Position numbers and translations under genes: made by a program. Shown here piece after piece: positions 22,751-34,960 of a stretch of 64,000 nucleotides of DNA. Location of the stretch: contig JAPMTP010000088.1 of assembly GCA_026413225.1 (NCBI GenBank), positions 145,860 through 209,859 of the forward strand. Direction: 5' to 3'. Every line of letters starts with the position of its first letter. Position 1 is the stretch's first letter. Origin of the DNA: Otis tarda. Lineage: Eukaryota; Chordata; Aves; Otidiformes; Otididae. Below the pieces are notes generated by a model. The model saw nothing but the letters and a program-made list of their open reading frames with translations. It searched no databases and was not told the origin of the DNA.

Positions 22751-23945
22751 GAATGCAGCTGTGAGTTGTCAGCTCCACCCCTGGTGAGTCAGGTGACTGC
22801 CCACAAGCTGCCAGCAGCCAGACCAGGCATAGGCACTGTAGCTGGTTGTTGGTGGCTCCAAACAAATCTAAAAGAGCATTTTTGGTTGCCTATTTCACTT
22901 CAGATCCCCTGCCCAGTGCAGTTTTGCCTGCTCTGAAGCAAGCTTGTCTCTGCAGCAAAATGGCTGATGCCTCCTGGTAAGCAGATGGAATGCAGCTGTG
23001 AGTTGTCAGCTCCACCCCTGGTGAGTCAGGAGCCCGCCCACAAGCTGCCAGCAGCCAGCCCAGGCACAGGCACTGTAGCTGGCTGTTGGTGGCTCCAAAC
23101 AAAGTCTAAAAGAGCTTTTTGGTTGCCTATTTCACTTCAGATCCCCTGCCCAGTGCAGTTTTGCCTGCTCTGAAGTAAGCTTGCCCCTGCAGCAAAATGG
23201 CTGATGCCTCCTGGTAAGCAGTTGGAATGCAGCTGTGAGTTGTCAGCTCCACACCTGGTGAGTCAGGAGCCCGCCCACAAGCTGCCAGCAGCCAAAACAG
23301 GCAAAGGCACTTTAGCTGGCTGTTGGTGGCTCCAAACAAAGTCTAAAAGAGCTTTTTTGGTTGCCTATTTCACTTCAGATCCCCTGCCCAGTGCAGTTCT
23401 GCCTGCTCTGAAGCAAGCTTGCCTCTGCAGCAAAATGGATGATGCCTCGTGGTAAGCAGTTGCAGTGGAGCTGTGAGTTTTCAGCTGCACCCCTGGTGAG
23501 TCAGGAGCCCGCCCACAAGCTGCCAGCAGCCAGCCCAGGCACAGGCACTGTAGCTGGCTGCTGGTGGCTCCAAACAAAGTCTAAAAGAGCTTTTTTGGTT
23601 GCCTATTTCACTTCAGGTCCCCTGCCCAGTGCAGTTTTGCCTGCTCTGAAGCTTGTCTCTGCAGCAAAATGGCTGATGCCTCCTGGTAAGCAGTTGTAAT
23701 GCAGCTGTGAGTTTTCAGCTCCAACCCTGGTGAGTCAGGAGCCCGCCCACAAGCTGCCAGCAGCCATCACAGCCACTGACACCGTAGCTGGCTGTTGGTG
23801 GCTCCAAACAAAGTCTAAAAGAACTTTTTTGGTTGCCCATTTCACTTCAGATCCCCTGCCCAGTGCAGTTTTGCCTGCTCTGAAGCAATTTTGTCCGTGC
23901 AGCAAAATGGCTGACGCCTCGTGGAAAGCTCTTGGAGTGCACCTG
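22131..23945 (+). repeat. Transition zone between array domains
   Basis: These units lack the domain 1 markers and do not yet show the domain 2 markers. They are mostly near-consensus 234-238 bp units. A few carry forms shared with domain 1, such as the gcaaaggcactttag hairpin-loop variant at about 23.29 kb, also found near 6.08 and 16.05 kb. No break, inversion or inserted element is visible. Confidence 0.6.
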
Positions 23946-25917
23946 TGAGATGTCAGCTCTGCTGCTAGTGAGTCAGGAGCCCGCCCACAAGCTGCCAGCA
24001 GCCAAAACAGGCACTGTAGCTGGCTGTTGGTGGCTCCAAACAAAGTCTAAAAGCTTTTTTGGTTGTCTATTTCACTTCAGATCCCCTGCCCAGTGCAGTT
24101 TTGCCTGCAGCAAAGCTTGCCTCTGCAGCAAAATGGATGATGCCTCGTGGTAAGGAGTTGCAGTGGAGGTGTGAGTTTTCAGCTGCACCCCTGGTGAGTC
24201 AGGAGCCCGCCCACAAGCTGCCAGCAGCCAGCACAGGCACTGTAGCTGGATGTTGGTGGCTCCAAACAAAGTCTAAAAGAGCTTTTTTGGTTGCCTATTT
24301 CACTTCAGATCCCCTGCCCAGTGCAGTTTTGCCTGCTCTGAAGCAAGCTTGCCACTGCAGCAAAATGGATGATGCCTCGTGGTAAGCAGTAGTCAGCTCC
24401 ACCCCTGGTGAGTCAGGAGCCCGCCCACAAGCTGCCAGCAGCCAAAACAGGCACTGTAGCTGGCTGTTGGTGGCTCCAAACAAAGTCTAAAAGAGCTTTT
24501 TTGTTTGCCTATTTCTTTTCAGATCCCCTGCCCAGTGCAGTTTTGCCTGCTCTGAAGCAAGATTGTCCCTGTAGCAGAATGGCTGATGCCTCCTGATAAG
24601 CAGTTGGAATGCAGCTGTGAGTTGCCAGCTCCACCCCTGGTGAGTCAGGAGACTGCCCACAAGCTGCCAGCAGCCAGCCCAGGCACAGGCACTGTAGCTG
24701 GCTGTTGGTGGCTCCAAACAAAGTCTAAAAGAGCATTTTTGGTTGCCTATTTCACTTCAGATCCCCTGCCCAGTGCAGTTCTGCCTGCTCTGAAGCAAGC
24801 TTGCCACTGCAGCAAAATGGATGATGCCACGTGGTAAGCAGTCAGCTCCACCCCTGGTGAGTCAGGAGCCCGCCCACAACATGCCAGCAGGCAGCACTGG
24901 CACTGGCACCGTAGCTGGCTGTTGGTGACTCCAAACAAAGTCTAAAAGAGCATTTTTGGTTGCCCATTTCACTTCAGATCCCCTGCCCAGAGCAGTTTTG
25001 CCTGCTCTGAAGCTTGCCCCTGAAGCAAAATGGCTGATGCCTCCTGGTAAGCAGTTGGAATGCAGCTGTGAGTTTTCAGCTCCACCCCTGGTGAGTCAGG
25101 AGCCCGCCCACAAGCTGCCAGCAGCCAGCACAGTCACTGGCACCGTAGCTGGCTGTTGGTGACTCCAAACAAAGTCTAAAAGAGCTTTTTTGGTTGCCTG
25201 TTTCACTTCAGATCCCCTGCCCAGTGCAGTTTTGCCTGCTCTGAAGCAAGTTTGTCCCTGCAGCAAAATGGAAGATGCCTCGTTGTAAGTAGTCATCTCC
25301 ACCACTGGTGAGTCAGGAGCCCGCCCACAACCTGCCAGCAGCCAAAACAGGCACTGTATCTGGCTGTTGGTGGCTCCAAACAAAGTCTAAAAGAGCTTTT
25401 TTGGTTGCCTATTTCACTTCAGTTCCCCTGCCCAGTGCAGTTTTGCCTGCTCTGAAGCTTGTCTCTGAATGAAAATGGCTGATGCCTCTTGTGAAGCGGT
25501 TGGAATGCAGCTGTGACTTGTCAGCTCCACCCCTGGTGAGTCAGGAGCCCGCCCACAAGCTGCCAGCAGCCAGCACAGTCACAGGCACCGTAGCTGGCTT
25601 GTTGGTGGCTCCAAACAAGATCTAAAAGAGCATATTTGGTTGCCTAATTCTTTTCAGATCCCCTGCCCAATGCAGTTTTGCCTGCTCTGAAGCTTGTCTG
25701 TGCAGCAAAATGGCTGATACCTCGTGGAAAGTAGTTGGAATGCACCTGTGAGTTGTCAGCCCCACCCCTGGTGAGTCAGGAGCCCGCCCACAAGCTGCCA
25801 GCAGCCAGCACAGGCACAGGCACTGTAGCTGGCTGTTGGTGGCTCCAAACAAAGTCTAAAAGAGCTTTTTTGGTTGCCTATTTCACTTCAGATCCCCTGC
25901 CTAGTGCAGTTTTGCCT

Positions 25918-25941
25918 GCACTGAAGCAAGCTCTGAAGCAA
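25918..25941 (+). repeat. 12-bp tandem duplication inside a monomer (gcnctgaagcaa twice)
   Basis: The first copy reads gcactgaagcaa and the second gctctgaagcaa, then the unit continues as ttttgtccgtgcag. The same duplication occurs at 36906-36929, making it a shared derived mark of the 11.0-kb segmental pair. Confidence 0.85.
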
Positions 25942-27030
25942 TTTTGTCCGTGCAGCAAAATGGCTGACGCCTCGTGGAAAGCACTTGGAGTGCAGCTGGG
26001 AGATGTCAGCTCTGCTGCTAGTGAGTCAGGACCCCGCCCACAAGCTGCCAGCAGCCAGCACAGCAGGCACTGTAGCTGGCTGTTGGTGGCTCCAAACAAA
26101 GTCTAAAAGAGCTTTTTTGTTTGCCTATTTCCTTTCAGATCCCCTGCCCAGTGCAGTTTTGCCTGCACTGAAGCAAGCTTGCCACTGCAGCAAAATGGAT
26201 GATGCCACGTGGTAAGCAGTTGGAATGCAGCTGTGAGTTTTCAGCTCCACCCCTGGTGAGTCAGGAGCCCGCCCACAAGCTGCCAGCAGCCAGCACAGTC
26301 ACTGGCACCGTAGTTGGCTGTTGGTGACTCCAAACAAAGTCTAAAAGAGCTTTTTTGGTTGCCTGTTTCACTTCAGATCCCCTGCCCAGTGCAGTTCTGC
26401 CTGCTCTGAAGCAAGTTTGTCCCTGCAGCAAAATGGAAGATGCCTCGTTGTAAGTAGTCATCTCCACCCCTGGTGAGTCAGGAGCCCGCCCACAACCTGC
26501 CAGCAGCCAAAACAGGCACTGTAGCTGGCTGTTGGTGGCTCCAAACAAAGTCTAAAAGAGCTTTTTTGGTTGCCCATTTCACTTCAGATCCCCTGCCTAG
26601 TGCAGTTTTGCCTGCTCTGAAGCAATTTTGTCCGTGCAGCAAAATGGCTGACGCCTCGTGGTAAGCACTTGGAGTGCAGCTGTGAGATGTCAGCTCTGCT
26701 GCTGGTGAGTCAGGACCCCGCCCACAAGCTGCCAGCAGCCAAAACAGGCACTGTAGCTGGCTGTTGGTGGCTCCAAACAAAGTCTAAAAGAGCTTTTTTG
26801 GTTGCCTATTTCTTTTCAGATCCCCTGCCCAGTGCAGTTTTGCCTGCACTGAAGCAAGCTTGCCACTGCAGCAAAATGGATGATGCAACGTGGTAACTAG
26901 TCAGCTCTGACCCTGGTGAGTCAGGAGCCCGCCCACAATCTGCCAGCAGCCAAAACAGGCACTGTAGCTGGCTGTTGGTGGCTCCAAACAAAGTCTAAAA
27001 CAACTTTTTTGGTTGCCTATTTCTTTTCAG

Positions 27031-27241
27031 ATCCCCTGCCCAGTGCAGTTTTGCCTGCACTGAAGCAAGCATGCCCCTGCAGCAAAATGTATGATGCCAC
27101 GTGGTAAGCAGTCATCTCCAGCCCTGGTGAGTCAGGAGCCCGCCCACAACCTGCCAGCAGCCAAAACAGGCACTGTATCTGGCTGTTGGTGGCTCCAAAC
27201 AAAGTCTAAAAGAGCTTTTTTGGTTGCCTATTTCACTTCAG
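27031..27241 (+). repeat. 211-bp monomer form (21-bp and 6-bp modules absent)
   Basis: This unit lacks both the 21-bp module and the second aggcac unit, giving 238 - 27 = 211 bp. It is frequent in domain 2, where runs of such short units lower the local mean spacing, for example around 26.8-27.2 and 28.3-28.6 kb. Confidence 0.85.
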
Positions 27242-28376
27242 ATCCCCTGCCCAGTGCAGTTTTGCCTGCTCTGAAGCAAGCTTGTCTCTGCATGAAAATG
27301 GCTGATGCCTCCTGCTAAGCAGTTGGAATGCAGCTGTGAGTTGTCAGCTCCACCCCTGGTGAGTCAGGAGCCCGCCCACAAGCTGCCAGCAGCCAGCACA
27401 GTCACAGGCACCGTAGCTGGCTTGTTGGTGGCTCCAAACAAGATCTAAAAGAGCATATTTGGTTGCCTAATTCTTTTCAGATCCCCTGCCCAATGCAGTT
27501 TTGCCTGCTCTGAAGCTTGTCTGTGCAGCAAAATGGCTGATACCTCGTGGAAAGTAGTTGGAATGCACCTGTGAGTTGTCAGCCCCACCCCTGGTGAGTC
27601 AGGAGCTCGCCCACAAGCTGCCAGCAGCCAGCACAGCCACTGGCACCGTAGCTGGCTGTTGGTGGCTCCAAACAAAGTCTAAAAGAGCTTTTTTGGTTGC
27701 CTATTTCACTTCAGATCCCCTGCCCAGTGCAGTTTTGCCTGCTCTGAAGCAATTTTGTCCGTGCAGCAAAATGGCTGACGCCTCGTGGAAAGCACTTGGA
27801 GTGCAGCTGTGAGATGTCAGCTCTGCTGCTAGTGAGTCAGGAGCCCGCCCACAAGCTGCCAGCAGCCAAAACAGGCACTGTAGCTGGCTGTTGGTGGCTC
27901 CAAACAAAGTCTAAAAGAGCTTTTTTGTTTGCCTATTTCACTTCAGATCCCCTGCCCAGTGCAGTTTTGCCTGCACTGAAGCAAGCTTGCCACTGCAGCA
28001 AAATGGATGATGCCACGTGGTAAGCAGTTGGAATGCAGCTGTGAGTTGTCAGCTCCACCCCTGGTGAGTCAGGAGCCCGCCCACAAGCTGCCAGCAGGCA
28101 GAAGAGTCACTGGCACCGTAGCTGGCTGTTGGTGGCTCCAAACAAAGTCTAAAAGAGCTTTTTTGGTTGCCTGTTTCACTTCAGATCCCCTGCCCAGTGC
28201 AGTTCTGCCTGCTCTGAAGCAAGTTTGTCCCTGCAGCAAAAAGGATGATGCCTCGTGGTAAGTAGTCAGCTCTGACCCTGGTTAGTCAGGAGCCCGCCCA
28301 CAAGCTGCCAGCAGCCAAAACAGGCACTGTAGCTGGCTGTTGGTGGCTCCAAACAAAGTCTAAAAGAGCTTTTTTG

Positions 28377-28390
28377 GTTGCGTTATCAAC
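28377..28390 (+). repeat. Landmark variant gttgcgttatcaac (first of eight)
   Basis: This alters the acceptor-like tract of one monomer type. Further copies are at 30612, 34648, 39354, 41596 (as gttgccttatcaac), 45906, 54069 and 59766. Spacings of 10, 18, 21, 10, 19, 36 and 25 monomers show an irregular higher-order organisation rather than a fixed long unit. Confidence 0.85.
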
Positions 28391-28829
28391 TTCAGATCCC
28401 CTGACCAGTGCAATTTTGCCTGCTCTGAAGCAAGATTGCCACTGAACCAAAATGAATGATGCCACGTGGTAAGCAGTCAGCTCCACCCTTGGTGAGTCAG
28501 GAGCCCGCCCACAAGCTGCCAGCAGCCAGCACAGGCACCGTAGCTGGCTGTTGGTGGCTCCAAACAAAGTCTAAAAGAGCTTTTTTGGTTGCCTATTTCA
28601 CTTCAGATCCCAAGCCCAGTGCAGTTTTTCCTGCTCTGAAGCAAGCTTGTCTCTGTAGCAAAATGGCTGATGCCTCCTGGTAAGCAGATGGAATGAAGCT
28701 GTGAGTTGTCAGCTCCAACCCTGGTGAGTCAGGAGCCCGCCCACAAGCTGCTAGCAGCCAGCCCAGGCACAGGCACTGCAGCTTGCTGTTGGTGGCTCCA
28801 AACAAAATCTAAAAGAGCTTTTTTGGTTG

Positions 28830-30950
28830 CCTATTTCACTTCAGATCCCCTGCCCAGTGCAGTTTTGCCTGCTCTGAAGCAAGCTTTCCACTGCAGCAAA
28901 ATGGATGATGCCACGTGGTAAGCAGTCAGCTCCACCCCTGGTGAGTCAGGAGCCCGCCCACAAGCTGCCAGCAGCCAGCCCAGGCACAGGCACTGTAGCT
29001 GCCTGTTGGTGACTCCAAACAATGTCTAAAAGAGCATATTTGGTTGCCTATTTCTTTTCAGATCCCCTGCCCAGTGCAGTTTTGCCTGCTCTGAAGCTTG
29101 TCCCTGAAGCAAAATGGCTGATGCCTCCTGGTAAGCACTTGGAATGCAGCTGTGAGTTGTCAGCTCCACCCCTGGTGAGTCAGGAGCCCGCCCACAAGCT
29201 GCCAGCAGCCAGCACAGTCACTGGCACCGTAGCTGGCTGTTGGTGACTCCAAACAAATTCTAAAAGAGCTTTTTTGGTTGCCTGTTTCACTTCAGATCCC
29301 CTGCCCAGTGCAGTTCTGCCTGCTCTGAAGCAAGTTTGTCCCTGCAGCAAAATGGAAGATGCCTCGTTGTAAGTAGTCATCTCCACCCCTGGTGAGTCAG
29401 GATCCCGCCCACAACCTGCCAGCAGCCAAAACAGGCACTGTATCTGGCTGTTGGTGGCTCCAAACAAAGTCTAAAAGAGCTTTTTTGGTTGCCTATTTCA
29501 CTTCAGTTCCCCTGCCCAGTGCAGTTTTGCCTGCTCTGAAGCTTGTCTCTGAATGAAAATGGCTGATGCCTCCTGTTAAGCGGTTGGAATGCAGCTGTGA
29601 GTTGTCAGCTCCACCCCTGGTGAGTCAGGAGCCCGCCCACAAGCTTCCAGCAGCCAGCGCAGGCACAGGCACCATAGCTGGCTTGTTGGTGGCTCCAAAC
29701 AAGATCAAAAAGAGCATATTTGGTTGCCTAATTCTTTTCAGATCCCCTGCCCAATGCAGTTTTGCCTGCTCTGAAGCTTGTCTGTGCAGCAAAATGGCTG
29801 ATACCTCGTGGAAAGTAGTTGGAATGCACCTGTGAGTTGTCAGCCCCACCCCTGGTGAGTCAGGAGCTCGCCCACAAGCTGTCAGCAGCCAGCACAGCCA
29901 CTGGCACCGTAGCTGGCTGTTGGTGGCTCCAAACAAAGTCTAAAAGAGCTTTTTTGGTTGCCTATTTCACTTCAGATCCCCTGCCTAGTGCAGTTTTGCC
30001 TGCTCTGAAGCAATTTTGTCTGTACAGCAAAATGGCTGACGCCTCGTGGAAAGCACTTGGAGTGCAGCTGTGAGATGTCAGCTCTGCTGTTAGTGAGTCA
30101 GGACCCCGCCCACAAGCTGCCAGCAGCCAACACAGGCACTGTAGCTGGCTGTTGGTGGCTCCAAACAAAGTCTAAAAGAGCTTTTTTGTTTGCCTGTTTC
30201 TTTTCAGATCCCCTGCCCAGTGCACTTTTGCCTGCACTGAAGCAAGCTTGCCACTGCAGCAAAATGGATGATGCAACGTGGTAACTAGTCAGCTCTGACC
30301 CTGGTGAGTCAGGAGCCCGCCCACAAGCTGCCAGCAGCCAAGGCACAGGCACTGTAGCTGGCTGTTGGTGGCTCCAAACAAAGTCTAAAAGAGCTTTTTG
30401 GTTGCCTGTTTCACTTCAGATCCCCTGCCCAGTGCAGTTCTGCCTGCTCTGAAGCAAGTTTGTCCCTGCAGCAAAAAGGATGATGCCTCGTGGTAAGTAG
30501 TCAGCTCTGAGCCTGGTTAGTCAGGAGCCCGCCCACAAGCTGCCAGCAGCCAAAACAGGCACTGTAGCTGGCTGTTGGTGGCTCCAAACAAAGTCTAAAA
30601 GAGCTTTTTTGGTTGCGTTATCAACTTCAGATCCCCTGCCCAGTGCAATTTTGCCTGCTCTGAAGCAAGATTGCCCCAGCAGCAAAATGGATGATGCCAC
30701 GTGGTAAGAAGTCAGCTCCACCCCTGGTGAGTCAGGAGCCCGCCCACAAGCTGCCAGCAGCCAGCACAGGCACCGTAGCTGGCTGTTGGTGGCTCCAAAC
30801 AAAGTCTAAAAGAGCTTTTTTGGTTGCCTATTTCACTTCAGATCCCCTGCCCAGTGCAGTTCTGCCTGCTCTGAAGCAAGCTTGCCACTGCAGCAAAATG
30901 GATGATGCCACGTGGTAAGCAGTCAGCTCCACCCCTGGTGAGTCAGGAGC
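28830..30950 (+). repeat. Higher-order block, 4.03-kb pair (copy 1)
   Basis: Matches 32860-34960 at offsets of 4,031-4,036 bp, equal to 18 monomers. The block carries the cassette gcctaattc unit, gcaattttgtc unit, gatgcaacgtggtaac unit and gttgcgttatcaac unit in the same order in both copies. Confidence 0.76.
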
Positions 30951-32859
30951 CCGCCCACAAGCTGCCAGCAGCCAGCCCAGGCACAGGCACTGTAGCTGGC
31001 TGTTGGTGACTCCAAACAAAGTCTAAAAGAGCTATTTGGTTGCCTATTTCACTTCAGATCCCCTGCCCAGTGCAGTTTTGCCTGCTCTGAAGCTTGTCCC
31101 TGAAGCAAAATGGCTGATGCCTCCTGGTAAGCACTTGGAATGCAGCTGTGAGTTGTCAGCTCCACCCCTGGTGAGTCAGGAGCCCGCCCACAAGCTGCCA
31201 GCAGCCAGCACAGTCACTGGCACCGTAGCTGGCTGTTGGTGACTCCAAACAAAGTCTAAAAGACCTTTTTTGGTTGCCTGTTTCACTTCAGATCCCCTGC
31301 CCAGTGCAGTTCTGCCTGCTCTGAAGCAAGTTTGTCCCTGCAGCAAAATGGAAGATGCCTCGTTGTAAGTAGTCATCTCCACCCCTGGTGAGTCAGGAGC
31401 CCGCCCACAACCTGCCAGCAGCCAAAACAGGCACTGTAGCTGGCTGTTGGTGGCTCCAAACAAAGTCTAAAAGAGCTTTTTTGGTTGCCTATTTCACTTC
31501 AGATCCCCTGCCCAGTGCAGTTTTGCCTGCTCTGAAGCTTGTCTCTGAATGAAAATGGCTGATGCCTCCTGTTAAGCAGTTGGAATGCAGCTGTGAGTTG
31601 TCAGCTCCACCCCTGGTGAGTCAGGAGCCCGCCCACAAGCTGCCAGCAGCCAGCGCAGGCACAGGCACTGTAGCTGGCTTGTTGGTGGCTCCAAACAAAG
31701 TCTAAAAGAGCTTTTTGGTTGCCTATTTCTTTTCAGATCCCCTGCCCAGTGCAGTTTTGCCTGCTCTGAAGCAAGCTTGTCTGTGCAGCAAAATGGCTGA
31801 TGCCTCGTGGTAAGTAGTTGGAATGCACCTGTGAGTTGTCAGCTCCACCCCTGGTGAGTCAGGAGCCCGCCCACAAGCTGCCAGCAGCCAGCACAGCCAC
31901 TGGCACCGTAGCTGGCTGTTGGTGGCTCCAAACAAAGTCTAAAAGAGCTTTTTGGTTGCCTATTTCACTTCAGATCCCCTGCCCAGTGCAGTTTTGCCTG
32001 CTCTGAAGCAATTTTGTCTGTGCAGCAAAATGGCTGATGCCTCGTGGAAAGCACTTGGAATGCAGCTGTGAGTTGTCAGCTCTGCTGTTAGTGAGTCAGG
32101 AGCCCGCCCACAAGCTGCCAGCAGCCAGCCCAGGCACAGGCACTGTAGCTGGCTGTTGGTGGCTCCAAACAAAGTCTAAAAGAGCTTTTTTGGTTGCCTG
32201 TTTCACTTCAGATCCCCTGCCCAGTGCAGTTTTGCCTGCTCTGAAGCAAGCTTGCCACTGCAGCAAAATGGATGATGCCACGTGGTAAGCAGTCAGCTCT
32301 GACCCTGGTTAGTCAGGAGCCCGCCCACAAGCTGCCAGCAGCCAGCCCAGGCACAGGCACTGTAGCTGGCTGTTGGTGGCTCCAAACAAAGTCTAAAAGA
32401 GCTTTTTTGGTTGCCTATTTCACTTCAGATCCCCTGCCCAGTGCAGTTTTGCCTGCTCTGAAGCAAGTTTGTCCCTGCAGCAAAATGGATGATGCCTCGT
32501 GGTAAGTAGTCAGCTCTGAGCCTGGTGAGTCAGGAGCCCGCCCACAAGCTGCCAGCAGCCAAAACAGGCACTGTAGCTGGCTGTTGGTGGCTCCAAACAA
32601 AGTCTAAAAGAGCTTTTTGGTTGCCTATTTCAACTTCAGATCCCCTGCCCAGTGCAGTTTTGCCTGCTCTGAAGCAAGCTTGTCTCTGCAGCAAAATGGC
32701 TGATGCCTCCTGGTAAGCAGATGGAATGAAGCTGTGAGTTGTCAGCTCCACCCCTGGTGAGTCAGGAGCCCGCCCACAAGCTGCCAGCAGCCAGCCCAGG
32801 CACAGGCACTGTAGCTGGCTGTTGGTGGCTCCAAACAAAGTCTAAAAGAGCTTTTTGGT

Positions 32860-34960
32860 TGCCTATTTCACTTCAGATCCCCTGCCCAGTGCAGATTTGC
32901 CTGCTCTGAAGCAAGCTTGCCACTGCAGCAAAATGGATGATGCCACGTGGTAAGCAGTCAGCTCCACCCCTGGTGAGTCAGGAGCCCGCCCACAAGCTGC
33001 CAGCAGCCAGCCCAGGCACAGGCACTGTAGCTGCCTGTTGGTGACTCCAAACAATGTCTAAAAGAGCATATTTGGTTGCCTATTTCTTTTCAGATCCCCT
33101 GCCCAGTGCAGTTTTGCCTGCTCTGAAGCTTGTCCCTGAAGCAAAATGGTGATGCCTCCTGGTAAGCAGTTGGAATGCAGCTGTGAGTTGTCAGCTCCAC
33201 CCCTGGTGAGTCAGGAGCCCGCCCACAAGCTGCCAGCAGCCAGCACAGTCACTGGCACCGTAGCTGGCTGTTGGTGACTCCAAACAAATTCTAAAAGACC
33301 TTTTTTGGTTGCCTGTTTCACTTCAGATCCCCTGCCCAGTGCAGTTCTGCCTGCTCTGAAGCAAGTTTGTCCCTGCAGCAAAATGGAAGATGCCTCGTTG
33401 TAAGTAGTCATCTCCACCCCTGGTGAGTCAGGAGCCCGCCCACAACCTGCCAGCAGCCAAAACAGGCACTGTATCTGGCTGTTGGTGGCTCCAAACAAAG
33501 TCTAAAAGAGCTTTTTTGGTTGCCTATTTCACTTCAGTTCCCCTGCCCAGTGCAGTTTTGCCTGCTCTGAAGCTTGTCTCTGAATGAAAATGGCTGATGC
33601 CTCCTGTTAAGCGGTTGGAATGCAGCTGTGAGTTGTCAGCTCCACCCCTGGTGAGTCAGGAGCCCGCCCACAAGCTGCCAGCAGCCAGCGCAGGCACAGG
33701 CACCATAGCTGGCTTGTTGGTGGCTCCAAACAAAGTCTAAAAGAGCATATTTGGTTGCCTAATTCTTTTCAGATCCCCTGCCCAATGCAGTTTTGCCTGC
33801 TCTGAAGCTTGTCTGTGCAGCAAAATGGCTGATACCTCGTGGAAAGCAGTTGGAATGCACCTGTGAGTTGTCAGCCCCACCCCTGGTGAGTCAGGAGCTC
33901 GCCCACAAGCTGCCAGCAGCCAGCACAGCCACTGGCACCGTAGCTGGCTGTTGGTGGCTCCAAACAAAGTCTAAAAGAGCTTTTTTGGTTGCCTATTTCA
34001 CTTCAGATCCCCTGCCTAGTGCAGTTTTGCCTGCTCTGAAGCAATTTTGTCCCTGCAGCAAAATGGCTGACGCCTCGTGGAAAGCACTTGGAGTGCAGCT
34101 GTGAGATGTCAGCTCTGCTGTTAGTGAGTCAGGACCCCGCCCACAAGCTGCCAGCAGCCAGCCCAGGCACAGGCACTGTAGCTGGCTGTTGGTGGCTCCA
34201 AACAAAGTCTAAAAGAGCTTTTTTGGTTGCCTGTTTCTTTTCAGATCCCCTGCCCAGTGCAGTTTTGCCTGCACTGAAGCAAGCTTGCCACTGCAGCAAA
34301 ATGGATGATGCAACGTGGTAACTAGTCAGCTCTGACCCTGGTTAGTCAGGAGCCCGCCCACAAGCTGCCAGCAGCCAAAACAGGCACTGTAGCTGGCTGT
34401 TGGTGGCTCCAAACAAAGTCTAAAAGAGCTTTTTTGGTTGCCTGTTTCACTTCAGATCCCCTGCCCAGTGCAGTTCTGCCTGCTCTGAAGCAAGTTTGTC
34501 CCTGCAGCAAAATGGATGATGCCTCGTGGTAAGTAGTCAGCTCTGAGCCTGGTTAGTCAGGAGCCCGCCCACAAGCTGCCAGCAGCCAAAACAGGCACTG
34601 TAGCTGGCTGTTGGTGGCTCCAAACAAAGTCTAAAAGAGCTTTTTTGGTTGCGTTATCAACTTCAGATCCCCTGCCCAGTGCAATTTTGCCTGCTCTGAA
34701 GCAAGATTGCCCCAGCAGCAAAATGGATGATGCCACGTGGTAAGAAGTCAGCTCCACCCTTGGTGAGTCAGGAGCCCGCCCACAAGCTGCCAGCAGCCAG
34801 CACAGGCACCGTAGCTGGCTGTTGGTGGCTCCAAACAAAGTCTAAAAGAGCTTTTTTGGTTGCCTATTTCACTTCAGATCCCCTGCCCAGTGCAGATTTG
34901 CCTGCTCTGAAGCAAGCTTGCCACTGCAGCAAAATGGATGATGCCACGTGGTAAGCAGTC
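32860..34960 (+). repeat. Higher-order block, 4.03-kb pair (copy 2)
   Basis: Partner of 28830-30950, with the same order of marker monomers. Its right end, including the gtagctgcctgttggtgac unit at about 35.03 kb, is shared in turn with 46.36-46.79 kb at an offset of 11,496 bp. Confidence 0.76.

Larger units (their letters stand above)
25870..30350 (+). repeat. Large segmental copy, 11.0-kb pair (copy 1)
   Basis: About 20 monomers match 36860-41360 at offsets of 10,976 to 10,996 bp. Long stretches keep an exact 10,976-bp offset (28593/39569 to 30057/41033). A 12-bp tandem duplication in one monomer is shared (25918-25941 and 36906-36929). Cassette order and private variants agree along the block. 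Confidence 0.83.

Noticed and set aside
24880..24925. Compensatory change between hairpin arms (gcaggcagc with gctgcctg)
   Set aside because: The two changes would pair with each other but occur in different monomers (for example 24.88 kb and 29.00 kb), so they are not evidence for selection on the stem.
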